From Streptacidiphilus rugosus AM-16 (GTDB taxonomy: Bacteria; Actinomycetota; Actinomycetes; Streptomycetales; Streptomycetaceae), in the NCBI RefSeq assembly GCF_000744655.1, contig NZ_JQMJ01000004.1, positions 4,154,001-4,218,000 of the forward strand: a stretch of DNA of 64,000 nucleotides, in the 5' to 3' direction. The notes below the pieces were generated by a model. The model was not told the origin of the DNA and made no database searches. It worked only from the letters and a program-made list of their open reading frames with translations. Made by a program: the position numbers and the translations under genes. Positions within the stretch are counted from its first letter, which is position 1; every line of letters begins with the position of its first letter. Shown here in pieces: positions 41,855 to 50,067 of this stretch.

Positions 41855-42387
41855 GTGTCCTCCTCGGCGGCGTGCTGGGCGCGCACCCGCGCGAACTGGA
41901 GCAGGTCGGAGAGCCCGAGCGTGGCGAAGGTGGCGGTGACCAGGCGGGTCGCCCGGGGTGCGAAGACGGACCCGGCGGTGAAGCCGGTCGCGATCCACAT
42001 GCCGATGCAGAACGGGCAGCTGATCAGCTCGCCGACCGCCTTTCTCGCGCCGTCGCCGCGCACGTCCTCGGCCAGCTCGGCGGGCCCGCTGGTGCCCTCG
42101 AAGCGGGTGAAGGGGGCACGGATCGGGCTGGTCACCGGGTCCTTGGCGATGATCCGTCCGAGTTGGTGGGTGGCCAGGGCGGCGAGGGTCACGTCCCAGG
42201 GCGTCGGCTGCGGCAGCGGTCGGCGGGTCAGCCGGGCCGCCGCGCCGAGGCCGAGGGCCGTGACGGCGTAGACGCCCATCACCCCCGCGTAGCCGGCCAG
42301 GGGCCGGTCCTGGTCCGGGGCGTATGCGTGCGCCTCGCCCTGGAGATGCTGCTGGAGCTTGTCCCAGACGTCGGCGACGGGCCTCAT
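41851..42387 (-). CDS. DUF1360-family membrane-associated protein
   Basis: 178 residues. The DUF1360 core reads LAALATHQLGRIIAKDPVTS, PIRAPFTRFEGTSGPAELAE, GELISCPFCIGMWIATGFTA and ATFATLGLSDLLQFA. The CPFCxGMW segment, with its two Cys, is the hallmark. Three membrane segments are likely. Function is unknown. It overlaps both neighbours by 4 bases (ATGA), making a tight three-gene unit with the FAD/Fe-S dehydrogenase and the enolase-superfamily gene. Confidence 0.85.
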   Translation of the reverse strand: MRPVADVWDKLQQHLQGEAHAYAPDQDRPLAGYAGVMGVYAVTALGLGAAARLTRRPLPQPTPWDVTLAALATHQLGRIIAKDPVTSPIRAPFTRFEGTSGPAELAEDVRGDGARKAVGELISCPFCIGMWIATGFTAGSVFAPRATRLVTATFATLGLSDLLQFARVRAQHAAEEDT

Positions 42388-45300
42388 GAGCGCTTCCTCC
42401 TCGATGCTCGGCGCGACGCGGCGCGCGTGGTGAGCGCGGCGGCCCCGAGCAGTCCGCCCGCCGCCGCGGCGGTCAACGCGCAGGCCGGACCGGCGTGTTC
42501 GGCCGGACGGCCGGCGGCCTTCTCCGGGTGGTCACCGGGAGCGGGGCCGTCCAGGCCGAGGGCGAGGGCCTCGGCCAGGTGCACGGCCTGACGGCCGGTG
42601 CCGGCCTGGTCGATCTGGGTGCGGCAGCTGAAGCCGTCGGCCAGGACGAACGCGCTGGGCGCGGTGGCGCGAACCGCGGGCAGCAGCCCGCCCTCGGCGA
42701 TCTTCAGCGACAGCTCGTGGTGGCCCCTCTCGAAGCCGAAGTTGCCCGCCAGGCCGCAGCAGCCGGCGTCCAGCACCTCGGCGTCGATCCCGGCCCGGCG
42801 CATCAGCTCCCGGTCGGCGTCGAAGCCGAGCACCGCGTGCTGGTGGCAGTGGGTCTGCACGGTGGCGGCGCGGGTCAGCCGCGGCGGACTCCAGTCCTCG
42901 GGCGCGTGGTGCACCAGTTGCTCGGCCAGCGTGCGCAGTTGTCCGGTCAGCCGGGCGATGTCGCGGTCGGCGGGCAGCAGGTCGGGGGCGTCGGAGCGGA
43001 AGACGGCGGCGCAGGAGGGCTCCAGGGCGACGATCGGGGTGCCGGCCTCCAGCCAGGGCCGCAGGGTCTCCGCGGTGCGGCGCAGAATCCGTTTGGCGGT
43101 GGCGAGTTGGCCGGTCGAGATCCAGGTCAGGCCGCAGCACACGGTGGTCTCGGGGAGCGCGACCCGGAATCCGGCGTCCTCCAGCACCCGGACCGCGGCC
43201 TGCCCGATGTGCGGATGGAAGTGGTTGGTGAAGGTGTCCGGCCACAGCAGCACGGTGCGCGGGTCCCGCGGGTCCGGGGTCGCGCGCCCGCTCTCCCGCC
43301 ACCACTCCTGCAGGTTCCGCGCGGCGAACAGCGGGGCCTCCCGGTCCGGGGCGACGCCCGCGAGCCGCTTGCCCGCACCGGCGAGCAGCGGGGCATGCAG
43401 GGCCGCGTTGGCGAGCCCGGGTGCGACGCGGGCGAGCCGTGCCCACAGCGGCAGCCAACCGAGCGCGTAGTGCGCGGGCGGACGCAGCCGGCCCTCGTAG
43501 TGGTGGGCGAGGAACTCGGCCTTGTAGGTGGCCATGTCGACGCCGACCGGGCAGTCGGACTTGCAGCCCTTGCAGGCCAGGCAGAGGTCCAGCGCGTCGT
43601 GCACCTCGGTGGAGCGCCAGCCGTCCTTGACCGCCGAGTCGGCGTGCCCGCCGAGCATCTCGAAGAGCAGCCGGGCCCGGCCCCTGGTCGAGTGCTCCTC
43701 CTCGCGGGTGGCCCGGTAGGACGGGCACATCACGCCGCCCTCGTGGGTGCGACAGTTGCCGATGCCGACGCAGCGCATCACCGCCCGGGTGAACTGGTGG
43801 TCGTCGTCCGGGTAGGCGAAGTGGGTCTCCAGCGGCTCCGGCCGCCACTGCGCCCCGAGCCGCAGGTCCTCGTCGACGCGGTGCGGGTGGACCACCTTGC
43901 CGGGGTTCATCCGGTCGCCGGGGTCGAACAGGTGCTTCATCTCGCCCATGGCGTCCACCAGCGGCTGCCCGAACATCCGCGGCAGCAGCTCCCCGCGGGC
44001 CTGGCCGTCGCCGTGCTCGCCGGAGAGCGAACCGCCGTAGGAGGCGACCAGATCGGCCGCGTCCTCCAGGAAGCGCCGGAAGTCCCTGATCCCCCGGGCG
44101 TCGGTGAGCCCGAAGGGGATCCTGGTGTGCACGCAGCCCTGCCCGAAGTGGCCGTAGAGCGAGGCCTGCTGGTAGCCGTAGGCGGTGAACAGCCGCTCCA
44201 GGTCGCGCAGGTAGTCGCCGAGGCGCTCGGGCGGGACGGCGGAGTCCTCCCAGCCCTCCCAGGTCTCCCGCCCGTCGGGCGGACGGGCGGTGACGCCGAG
44301 TCCGGCCTCACGGGTCTTCAGCATCTCCTGTTCGCGGGCCGGGTCGTCGGAGAGCGCGACGGTGGCGTCCTTCTCCGACCGGCCCAGGGCGCGCAGCAGG
44401 GCGTGGGCCTGCGCGTCGGCCTCCTCCTTGGTGTCTCCGGTGAACTGCAGCAGCAGCCAGCTGTCGCCCTCGGGGAGCTGGGCCAGCGAGTCGAGGTGGG
44501 CGTGCTCCTCGCGCATGAGCTGAGCCATCCGCCCGTCCACGGCCTCCAGTTGGGCGGGTCGGGAGTGGGCGAGCAGGTCGGGGACGGCGTCGGCGGCGGC
44601 GCAGATGTCGTCGAAGCCGAGGATCAGCATCGCGTCCGCGGCCGGGACCGGGACGAGCCGGAGCTCGGCGTGCAGCACGGTGGCGAGGGTGCCCTCGCTG
44701 CCGACCAGCGCGCGGGCCAGGTCGAAGCCGTTCTCCGGCAGCAGCTCGTCCAGGTTGTAGCCGGAGACGCGGCGCGGGATCTTCGGGTACCCGCGCCGGA
44801 TCTCGGCCAGGTGTCGGGCGGCGAGCTCGTGCAGTCCCTGGTACAGGCGGGCGCGGGGCCCGCCCTCGGCCAGGATCCGCCGGTACTCGTCCTCGCCGGT
44901 GGGGCCGACCCAGCAGCGCACCCCTTCGTAGGTGAGGATCTCCAGCCGGTGCACGTTGTCGGCGGTCTTGCCGTAGGCCTGGGCCGAGGCGCCGCAGGAG
45001 TTGTTGCCGATCATCCCGCCCAGCGCGCAGTGGCTGTGCGTGGACGGCTTGGGACCGAACATCAGCCCGTGCTCGGACAGTTGTCGGTTCAACGCGTCCA
45101 GCACGATGCCGGGCTCGACGACGCAGGTCCGCGCCTGAGGGTCGACGGAGAGCAGGTGGTCGCAGTGCTTGGTCCAGTCGACGACCACCGCTGCGTTGGT
45201 GCACTGTCCGCCCAGGCTCGTGCCGCCGCCGCGCGACAGCACCGGCGCGGCGAAGCGGGAGCAGACCGCCAGCGCGTCCACCCCCGCCTCGACGTGGCGG

Positions 45301-45446
45301 GGCACCACGACGCCGAGCGGGACCTGCCGGTAGTTCGAACCGTCGGTGGCGTACGCCCCGCGGCTGCCCGCGTCGAAGCGGACCTCGCCGTCCACCTCGT
45401 CCCGCAGCGCCCGCTCCAGCCCCGCCAGGTCCAGCTCCTCGGCCAT
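42384..45446 (-). CDS. FAD- and Fe-S-binding dehydrogenase (D-lactate/glycolate dehydrogenase-like fusion)
   Basis: 1020 residues. A FAD-binding (PCMH-type) domain (about 30-250; RGGGTSLGGQCTNAAVVVDW, GGMIGNNSCGASAQAYGKTA), a FAD-oxidase C-terminal domain (about 260-520; SLSGEHGDGQARGELLPRMF), a 4Fe-4S ferredoxin region (CVGIGNCRTHEGGVMCPSYR and CLACKGCKSDCPVGVD) and two CCG cysteine-rich domains (TVCCGLTWISTG; DAGCCGLAGNFGFERG). This is the GlcD+GlcF-type fused quinone-linked 2-hydroxyacid dehydrogenase (Dld-II class). It oxidises D-lactate or a similar 2-hydroxyacid. Coupled to an enolase-superfamily enzyme, its substrate may be sugar-acid derived. Confidence 0.93.
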   Translation of the reverse strand: MAEELDLAGLERALRDEVDGEVRFDAGSRGAYATDGSNYRQVPLGVVVPRHVEAGVDALAVCSRFAAPVLSRGGGTSLGGQCTNAAVVVDWTKHCDHLLSVDPQARTCVVEPGIVLDALNRQLSEHGLMFGPKPSTHSHCALGGMIGNNSCGASAQAYGKTADNVHRLEILTYEGVRCWVGPTGEDEYRRILAEGGPRARLYQGLHELAARHLAEIRRGYPKIPRRVSGYNLDELLPENGFDLARALVGSEGTLATVLHAELRLVPVPAADAMLILGFDDICAAADAVPDLLAHSRPAQLEAVDGRMAQLMREEHAHLDSLAQLPEGDSWLLLQFTGDTKEEADAQAHALLRALGRSEKDATVALSDDPAREQEMLKTREAGLGVTARPPDGRETWEGWEDSAVPPERLGDYLRDLERLFTAYGYQQASLYGHFGQGCVHTRIPFGLTDARGIRDFRRFLEDAADLVASYGGSLSGEHGDGQARGELLPRMFGQPLVDAMGEMKHLFDPGDRMNPGKVVHPHRVDEDLRLGAQWRPEPLETHFAYPDDDHQFTRAVMRCVGIGNCRTHEGGVMCPSYRATREEEHSTRGRARLLFEMLGGHADSAVKDGWRSTEVHDALDLCLACKGCKSDCPVGVDMATYKAEFLAHHYEGRLRPPAHYALGWLPLWARLARVAPGLANAALHAPLLAGAGKRLAGVAPDREAPLFAARNLQEWWRESGRATPDPRDPRTVLLWPDTFTNHFHPHIGQAAVRVLEDAGFRVALPETTVCCGLTWISTGQLATAKRILRRTAETLRPWLEAGTPIVALEPSCAAVFRSDAPDLLPADRDIARLTGQLRTLAEQLVHHAPEDWSPPRLTRAATVQTHCHQHAVLGFDADRELMRRAGIDAEVLDAGCCGLAGNFGFERGHHELSLKIAEGGLLPAVRATAPSAFVLADGFSCRTQIDQAGTGRQAVHLAEALALGLDGPAPGDHPEKAAGRPAEHAGPACALTAAAAGGLLGAAALTTRAASRRASRRKRS

Positions 45447-45567
45447 CGCCCGATCCCTTCCGCCACGCGACGCGTCACTCGGCCCGGGGCCGCGCCCGGC
45501 TTCCCGGCGCGTCTGACCGAAGCGGACCGGGACAAACCTCGCCGCGGCGGCCCCGGTCTCCTGCGGA

Positions 45568-45939
45568 TCAGATCCCGTGGCGGCTGTAGAGCGCGCCGTA
45601 GTAGCTGCCGAGCCGCTCCAGATAGGCGGCCTCCGGCGGCTGGATCAGCCGGTCGAACTCGGGCGCGTCCTTGATCTCCTGCCGGGTGCGGTCGACGAAG
45701 GCCATCTCGCGCGGCAGGTCCACCAGGGAGACGGCGCCGGCGGGCAGCACGACCAGCCTGCCGAAGATCCACGGGCCGGTGTCGACGACCAGGTACGAGC
45801 CGTAGGTCTCGTGCTTGCCGACATCGACGACCTTGCCGATCCTTCCGTCCAGCGCCTCCACCCCGAACCCGGCCAGGTCCGTCGAGTCCTGGTGTCCGGC
45901 GTCCTTGCGGTAGCCCCAGATCACGGGGTTCGTCGTCAT
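45568..45939 (-). CDS. PRC-barrel domain protein
   Basis: 123 residues. PRC-barrel-like domain (about 10-90): AGFGVEALDGRIGKVVDVGK, SYLVVDTGPWIFGRLVVLPA and SLVDLPREMAFVDRTRQEIK, followed by an EFDRLIQPPEAAYLERLGSY tail. Such proteins are common stress-induced cytoplasmic proteins in actinomycetes, of unknown role. Start ATG 45939 has AAGGGA upstream. A near-perfect SigB promoter lies 42 bases before it, consistent with stress control. Confidence 0.82.
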   Translation of the reverse strand: MTTNPVIWGYRKDAGHQDSTDLAGFGVEALDGRIGKVVDVGKHETYGSYLVVDTGPWIFGRLVVLPAGAVSLVDLPREMAFVDRTRQEIKDAPEFDRLIQPPEAAYLERLGSYYGALYSRHGI

Positions 45940-45980
45940 CGCCCTTCCCTTCCTCGCGCGGGGTTGCGTCCCCTCGGCGG

Positions 45981-46004
45981 CTACCCCGCACCCTCGCGGC
46001 GAAC
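45981..46004 (-). promoter_or_regulatory. SigB-type promoter, GTTC-N14-GGGTAG
   Basis: Complement of 46001-46004 is GTTC; 14 bases later GGGTAG (complement of 45981-45986), then CCGCC. Leader of about 35-40 bases to the PRC-barrel gene. Confidence 0.7.
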
Positions 46005-46045
46005 CGGTGCGTGTCCGCGCTGAGGGGCCCCCTCAGGGTGGGCGC

Positions 46046-46282
46046 TCAGGGCTCGGTGTCCGCCTCGGCGGCCATGGTGCTGCTGTCGACGTCGATCCGG
46101 TCCGCGGTCCGCCGCAGCACGACCCTGACCGCGTCCACGGTGCTCCGGTCCGCGCCCTGCTCGGGCCAGCGGGCGAGCTGCTCGGCGATCTGCCGCAGCA
46201 GCTCGGACAGGACCGGGGCAGGAACCATCACCTCGCCGTCGCCGTCCTTGCGCCACATCAGGGGAATCTGCACGGACGTCAT
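46046..46282 (-). CDS. Hypothetical protein
   Basis: 78 residues: MTSVQIPLMWRKDGDGEVMV, PAPVLSELLRQIAEQLARWP, RSTVDAVRVVLRRTADRIDV. A short beta start and two amphipathic helices; no family recognised. ATG 46282 is preceded by CGAGGAGA. Its SigB-type promoter shares a -35 palindrome with the divergent ybdK gene, so both are co-induced. Confidence 0.65.
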   Translation of the reverse strand: MTSVQIPLMWRKDGDGEVMVPAPVLSELLRQIAEQLARWPEQGADRSTVDAVRVVLRRTADRIDVDSSTMAAEADTEP

Positions 46283-46318
46283 CTCCTCGGCTCGCTCCCG
46301 TGCGGTTTCCCGCCGCGG

Positions 46319-46342
46319 CTACCCGCCCCACGCGTCGGAAAC
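46319..46342 (-). promoter_or_regulatory. SigB-type promoter, GTTT-N14-GGGTAG
   Basis: Complement of 46339-46342 is GTTT; 14 bases later GGGTAG (complement of 46319-46324), then CCGCG. The -35 is half of the palindrome AAACCGGTTT (46339-46348). Confidence 0.75.
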
Positions 46343-46344
46343 CG

Positions 46345-46368
46345 GTTTCGCCCCCTCGCCGGGGGTAC
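46345..46368 (+). promoter_or_regulatory. SigB-type promoter, GTTT-N14-GGGTAC
   Basis: GTTT (46345-46348), 14 bases, GGGTAC (46363-46368), then ACGCC. ATG 46378 follows 9 bases later. Back to back with the promoter at 46319-46342. Confidence 0.75.
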
Positions 46369-46377
46369 ACGCCGCGC

Positions 46378-47466
46378 ATGGTGACCGTTGGCGTCGAGGA
46401 GGAGTACCTGCTGCTCGATTCCGCGACCGGCCTGCCGACGGCGGAGTGTCCGCGCGTGCAGGCTGTCGCCTCCGCCTTGCCCTCCGTCCGCGACGGGGAG
46501 GTGACGCCCGAGCTGCTGCAGGCCCAGATCGAGATCGCCACGCCGGTCTGCAAGACGCTGGAGCAGGTCGCGACGGAGCTGCGCCGCCTGCGGGCCGCGG
46601 TCCGGGCGGCCGCGGCCGCCGTCGGCTGCCGCGTCGCCGCGACCGGCGCGGCGCCCGCACGCGGCGGGACGTGCACGCCGGTGTCCGAGGGGGAACGCTA
46701 CGCCCGGATGCGGGACAGGGAGCGCAGGCTGGTCGACGAGCAGTTGATCACCGGCATGCACGTGCACGTCGGCGTCCCCGACCGGGCGGCGGCGGTGGCC
46801 GTGGTGACCAGGCTGCGGCCCTGGCTGCCGGTGCTGGCCGCGATGGGCGCCAACTCGCCGCTCTGGGACGGAGCCGATACCGGCTACGCCAGCTGGCGGA
46901 CCCTGCTCTTCGGCCGCTGGCCGGTCAGCGGTCCCCCGCCCGCGTTCACGTCCGAGGCGGACTACGAGGACCGGGTCCATGCGCTGCTCCGGGCCCGGCT
47001 GATCACCGATCGCGGACAGCTCTACTGGCACGCGCGTCCGTCCGAGCGCTACCCGACCGTCGAGGTGCGCGTGCTCGACGTGCAACCGGGGCCGGCCGAC
47101 GCCGTCCTCTACGCGGGCCTGGTCAGGGCCCTGGTGCTGCGGGCGCTCGCGGACGGGCGGGAGGGCGTCCCGCTGCCGCAGGTCAGCGGCGAGCTTCTGG
47201 CGGCGAACACCTGGTGGGCCGCCCGCCACGGACTGTCCGGCTCGCTCTGCGACCCGAGGGACGGCCGGCAGCGGCCCGCCGCGACCGTGGTGGCCGCGCT
47301 CGTCGAACGGACCGAGCACGAGCTCGCCCGCCTCGGCGACCTCTCGGTCGTCGAGGCGGGCGTGGACCGGCTGCTGCTCCTGGGGACCCCGGCGCAGCGT
47401 CAGCTGCAGGCGTACCGGGCGGGTGGTGTGCCCGGCGTGCTGGACCTGATCACCCAGGACTGGTGA
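46378..47466 (+). CDS. Carboxylate-amine ligase, YbdK/GCS2 family, copy 2
   Basis: 362 residues, complete. VTVGVEEEYLLLDSATGLPT at the N-terminus, IEIATPVCKTL, RRLVDEQLITGMHVHVGVPD, ANSPLWDGADTGYASWRTLL and YPTVEVRVLDVQPGPADAVL give the full GCS2 pattern. It should make an amide bond between a carboxylate and an amine with ATP, possibly gamma-glutamyl chemistry; the substrate is unproven. The gene stands under a SigB-type promoter divergent from the small gene at 46046, with a leaderless start. It is clearly paralogous to the partial copy at 1-818. Confidence 0.92.
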   Translation: MVTVGVEEEYLLLDSATGLPTAECPRVQAVASALPSVRDGEVTPELLQAQIEIATPVCKTLEQVATELRRLRAAVRAAAAAVGCRVAATGAAPARGGTCTPVSEGERYARMRDRERRLVDEQLITGMHVHVGVPDRAAAVAVVTRLRPWLPVLAAMGANSPLWDGADTGYASWRTLLFGRWPVSGPPPAFTSEADYEDRVHALLRARLITDRGQLYWHARPSERYPTVEVRVLDVQPGPADAVLYAGLVRALVLRALADGREGVPLPQVSGELLAANTWWAARHGLSGSLCDPRDGRQRPAATVVAALVERTEHELARLGDLSVVEAGVDRLLLLGTPAQRQLQAYRAGGVPGVLDLITQDW

Positions 47467-47477
47467 GCGGACCGGGC

Positions 47478-47732
47478 TCAGTCCACCCGCCCGCGCAGGC
47501 TCGCCCAGGCCACGGCCGCGGCGGTCACGGCGCCGGCCGCGAAGGCGCCGATCAGCGTCTTGGTGGGCCGGGAGACGGAACGGCGCGGCGGCCGCCCGAG
47601 GCCGACCCGGGCCCGGTCGAGGACGGTGCCGGTCTGTGCGGCGGCGCGGCGTGCCAGCCGGCCGGCCTGGTCGGACACGGTGTGGGCTGCGGCCGTGGTC
47701 TTCTCCGAGGCGTGAGCGAAGGTGCTGCCCAT
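47478..47732 (-). CDS. Small membrane-anchored protein
   Basis: 84 residues. A polar, Ala/Thr/Arg-rich helical N-terminus (ASEKTTAAAHTVSDQAGRLA) resembles coiled-coil/YtxH-like or DUF3618-type stress proteins, followed by one C-terminal membrane helix (TLIGAFAAGAVTAAAVAWAS). Function unknown. ATG 47732 has GGGAGGG 8 bases upstream. A SigB-type -10 lies at 47778. It is convergent with ybdK copy 2, with 11 bases between the genes. Confidence 0.7.
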   Translation of the reverse strand: MGSTFAHASEKTTAAAHTVSDQAGRLARRAAAQTGTVLDRARVGLGRPPRRSVSRPTKTLIGAFAAGAVTAAAVAWASLRGRVD

Positions 47733-47777
47733 AGGAACTGCCCTCCCTGACAATGGAGATGTCGTTGGCTCCTGGCG

Positions 47778-47801
47778 TCTACCCCGAATCCGCCGGACTA
47801 T
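47778..47801 (-). promoter_or_regulatory. Probable SigB-type promoter, GATA-N14-GGGTAG
   Basis: GGGTAG followed by ACGCC (complement of 47778-47783). The -35 at N14 is GATA, one base off GNNT. Confidence 0.45.
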
Positions 47802-47893
47802 CGGCTCTCCGCCCGGCAGTCCGGCGAGTGGTGACGCACCGTCAGCAGGACGGGCTCGACTTTGACTTGTCCGTTGCATTACAATCAGAAGCG

Positions 47894-47940
47894 TCGGGGT
47901 GCCCGGCGGCGTTCCCCCCGTACGCCGTCGGGCACCCCGA
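47894..47940. terminator. Strong hairpin, about 18-bp stem
   Basis: TCGGGGTGCCCG (47894-47905) pairs with CGGGCACCCCGA (47929-47940), and the inner GCGGCG and CGCCGT pair as well (one G-T). It lies 10 bases after the stop of the STAS gene at 47951. Confidence 0.8.
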
Positions 47941-47950
47941 TCCCGTTGCG

Positions 47951-48361
47951 TCAGGCGCTCGTTGGCCGGGATGCGCACAGCGGGCCGCCGACGCGTCGAT
48001 CCGCACGGTCCGCGGCGGCCATCACCCGGACCAGGCGCTGCACGGACGGCGACGGCCGCCGCAGTACGAGTCGCCGTCCCGCTCCCTGCCACAGGGCCAG
48101 GACCGACAGCAGGCCGGAGTCGGCGAACCGGATCCGGGACGTGTCCAGGACGAGCCGGGTGCAGCCGCCCTCGGCCGCGCGGGTCAGTATCGGACGCAGC
48201 GGCGCGACGCTGAAGTGGTCGGCCTCTCCGGCGATCTCGACGGTGAGGGTCGATCCGCTCACCCGACAGGAGAGGACCGTTATGACGGGCGGCGCCGCGT
48301 CGTCGCCGAGCTCGTCGTGGGCATGGGGGGCCAGTATGGGACTGCCGTCCGAAGTAGTCAC
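47951..48361 (-). CDS. STAS-domain anti-sigma factor antagonist
   Basis: 136 residues from GTG 48361 (ATG 48394 in frame is the alternative). STAS domain about 25-125: VLSCRVSGSTLTVEIAGEAD, GCTRLVLDTSRIRFADSGLL and GRRLVLRRPSPSVQRLVRVM. The regulatory Ser is present in FADSGLL. This is the fourth STAS protein of the window. It ends before a strong hairpin. Probable binding partner is the RsbW-like kinase at 54705, about 6 kb away; inferred. Confidence 0.82.
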   Translation of the reverse strand: MTTSDGSPILAPHAHDELGDDAAPPVITVLSCRVSGSTLTVEIAGEADHFSVAPLRPILTRAAEGGCTRLVLDTSRIRFADSGLLSVLALWQGAGRRLVLRRPSPSVQRLVRVMAAADRADRRVGGPLCASRPTSA

Positions 48362-48461
48362 ACCCGGCCAACGCCCCACCCGCTGACGGGACATGGGCGG
48401 CCGATCCGCCTCACCCGACTGGACGTCCAAGATCGCCCACCCAGACCAGCGACCGGGCGGA

Positions 48462-48797
48462 CTACCCCCGGTGGTCGCCGAGGTGCCCTGCGGGCAGCAG
48501 GCAGCCGTGCACGTCCCCGCCCTCGCGAAGCGCAGGCTCCCAGCACGGCGGGACGGCCAGGATCGCGTGGCCACGGCCGCCCGGCTGCGCCGGACCCTCC
48601 CACACGACCCACCAGTGCACGCCCTCGTCCGACACCTCCTGCACCTGGACGAGGAAGGCGTGCGGCCCGTCGTGACCGGCCGCGTGGGCGCAGCCGCCCG
48701 CGTCGACGGTGGAGTCGACCGCTCCCGGCAGCTCGTCGAGGCGCCGGCGCTCCTCGGGCGTGAGGGTGACGGCCGCGGTGCACTGTCCACTGGTCAT
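48462..48797 (-). CDS. Hypothetical Cys/His-containing protein
   Basis: 111 residues: GGCAHAAGHDGPHAFLVQVQ, VHWWVVWEGPAQPGGRGHAI, and C-terminal GCLLPAGHLGDHRG. Two C-x(2-4)-GHxGxH-like knuckles at the two ends resemble zinc-binding motifs in Streptomyces hypothetical proteins. No family named. ATG 48797 lacks a strong ribosome site. Confidence 0.55.
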   Translation of the reverse strand: MTSGQCTAAVTLTPEERRRLDELPGAVDSTVDAGGCAHAAGHDGPHAFLVQVQEVSDEGVHWWVVWEGPAQPGGRGHAILAVPPCWEPALREGGDVHGCLLPAGHLGDHRG

Positions 48798-48828
48798 GCC
48801 GGGAGGCTACCGGCAGACGCCGACAGTC

Positions 48829-49341
48829 TCAGGTCCTGCCGTCCCGCTCCTGCGCGTCGCGCAGCGCCGTGGACCGCCCGCGCGAGGTACTGGCCCAGCG
48901 GGCCCTGACGACCCGGAAGCCGGCCCGTTCGGCCGCGTGGCAGACCAGCTCGTCGTCGTCCACGAGCAGGCTGACCACCCCACGCCGGCCGAGATCGCGC
49001 AGGACGTCCAGCTTCATGGTGCGCGCCGGACGGCGGTCGGCGTTGTCGCGCATCCAGAGGCGCCCCTCGGGCAGGCCGTGGCGCTTCAGCCAGTCCAGCG
49101 TGTCCCTGCGGCAGCGCTCGGGACGGCCGGTCAGGTAGACGACCTCACAGCTGGCGGCCGCCTCCCGGACCAGCCGCAGACCCTCGCCCAGGGGCGGGTC
49201 GAGGTGCAGCGCGGCGAAGAAGCCCTTCCAGTCCCTGGGCTGCCCCTCCAGAAAGTGCTGCCGGTGCCCCGTCTCGGCCAGTGTGCCGTCCAGGTCGAAC
49301 ACGGCCAGCGGCCTGGCGTCCCTCGTCGTCGGCGTCGTCAC
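48829..49341 (-). CDS. HAD-superfamily phosphatase (polynucleotide 3'-phosphatase-like)
   Basis: 170 residues. HAD motif I AVFDLDGTLAETGH (the nucleophile Asp in DLDGT), motif II VVYLTGRPERCRRDTLDWLK, a Lys in MKLDVLRDL and motif III VVSLLVDDDELVCHAA. The layout and RDNADRRP element resemble the 3'-phosphatase half of T4 PseT-type polynucleotide kinase/phosphatases, but a generic HAD phosphatase is equally possible. GTG 49341 is 8 bases after GATAAT, suggesting a leaderless mRNA. It is divergent from the TetR/MFS pair. Confidence 0.8.
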   Translation of the reverse strand: MTTPTTRDARPLAVFDLDGTLAETGHRQHFLEGQPRDWKGFFAALHLDPPLGEGLRLVREAAASCEVVYLTGRPERCRRDTLDWLKRHGLPEGRLWMRDNADRRPARTMKLDVLRDLGRRGVVSLLVDDDELVCHAAERAGFRVVRARWASTSRGRSTALRDAQERDGRT

Positions 49342-49389
49342 GCCGACCAGATTATCGGGACATCCGGGCCCGACTTTACGAGACGGACT

Positions 49390-49401
49390 CGTATCGATAC
49401 G
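49390..49401. promoter_or_regulatory. 12-bp palindrome, probable TetR operator
   Basis: CGTATCGATACG, perfect, between the divergent HAD and tetR genes, followed by half-sites GATAG and CGATAC. Its place just before the TetR gene suggests autorepression of the tetR/MFS unit and perhaps of the HAD gene. Confidence 0.6.
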
Positions 49402-49449
49402 ATAGCGTTCCGATACTAATCCGTTCTGCTTTGAGGGGGTGAGCACCCG

Positions 49450-50067
49450 ATGACACAGACCAGCCACGTCCCCGGACGCAAACGCGACGCCTCCCGCGAC
49501 GACGCGCTGCGCCAGGCCGCACTCGAGGTCCTGGCCGAGGTCGGCTACGACCGGCTGACCGTCGACGCCGTCGCGGCGCGCGCCGGGGCCGGAAAGGCGA
49601 CGTGCTACCGCCGCTGGGCGGGCAAGGCCGAGTTGGTCGTCGACGCGGTCAGCCACATGAAGGCCAGGCTGGAGCAGCCCGACACCGGCTCGCTGCGGGG
49701 CGACCTGCTCGCGCTCACCTCGCACGCCCACGACGCGGACGACTCCTTCAGGGTGGACGTCCAGGCCGGGCTGGTCTCGGGCCTGGTCCGCGACGCCCAG
49801 TTGCGCGAGGTCTTCGCCGAGCAGTTCGTCGCGCCCCGCAAGGCCGTCTTCCGCACCGTGTTCGACCACGCGATCCAGCGCGGCGAGATCCCGCCCGCCC
49901 CGGACGTGGAACTGCTGTCGGACATCGTGCCCTCCATGGTCTTCCACCAGCTGATCCTGACCGGCAGGCCGCCCGACGCCGCCTTCATCCTCAAGGTCAT
50001 CGACCGGATCGTCCTCCCCCTCGCCGCACACCCGAACCAGAACCAGACAAGGACCCCCTCGTCATGA
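49450..50067 (+). CDS. TetR-family regulator of an MFS exporter
   Basis: 205 residues. HTH domain (about 15-60): DDALRQAALEVLAEVGYDRL, VDAVAARAGAGKATCYRRWA. The C-terminal ligand domain belongs to the TetR_C_11/16-like group (DIVPSMVFHQLILTGRPPDA). The stop overlaps the MFS start (ATGA), so repressor and exporter are coupled: drug binding to TetR should release the operator and raise both. Confidence 0.9.
   Translation: MTQTSHVPGRKRDASRDDALRQAALEVLAEVGYDRLTVDAVAARAGAGKATCYRRWAGKAELVVDAVSHMKARLEQPDTGSLRGDLLALTSHAHDADDSFRVDVQAGLVSGLVRDAQLREVFAEQFVAPRKAVFRTVFDHAIQRGEIPPAPDVELLSDIVPSMVFHQLILTGRPPDAAFILKVIDRIVLPLAAHPNQNQTRTPSS

Noticed and set aside
42495..45674. Plus-strand open frame of more than 1000 codons opposite the dehydrogenase
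   Set aside because: High-GC antisense artefact with no domain, opposite a protein with all expected FAD and Fe-S motifs.
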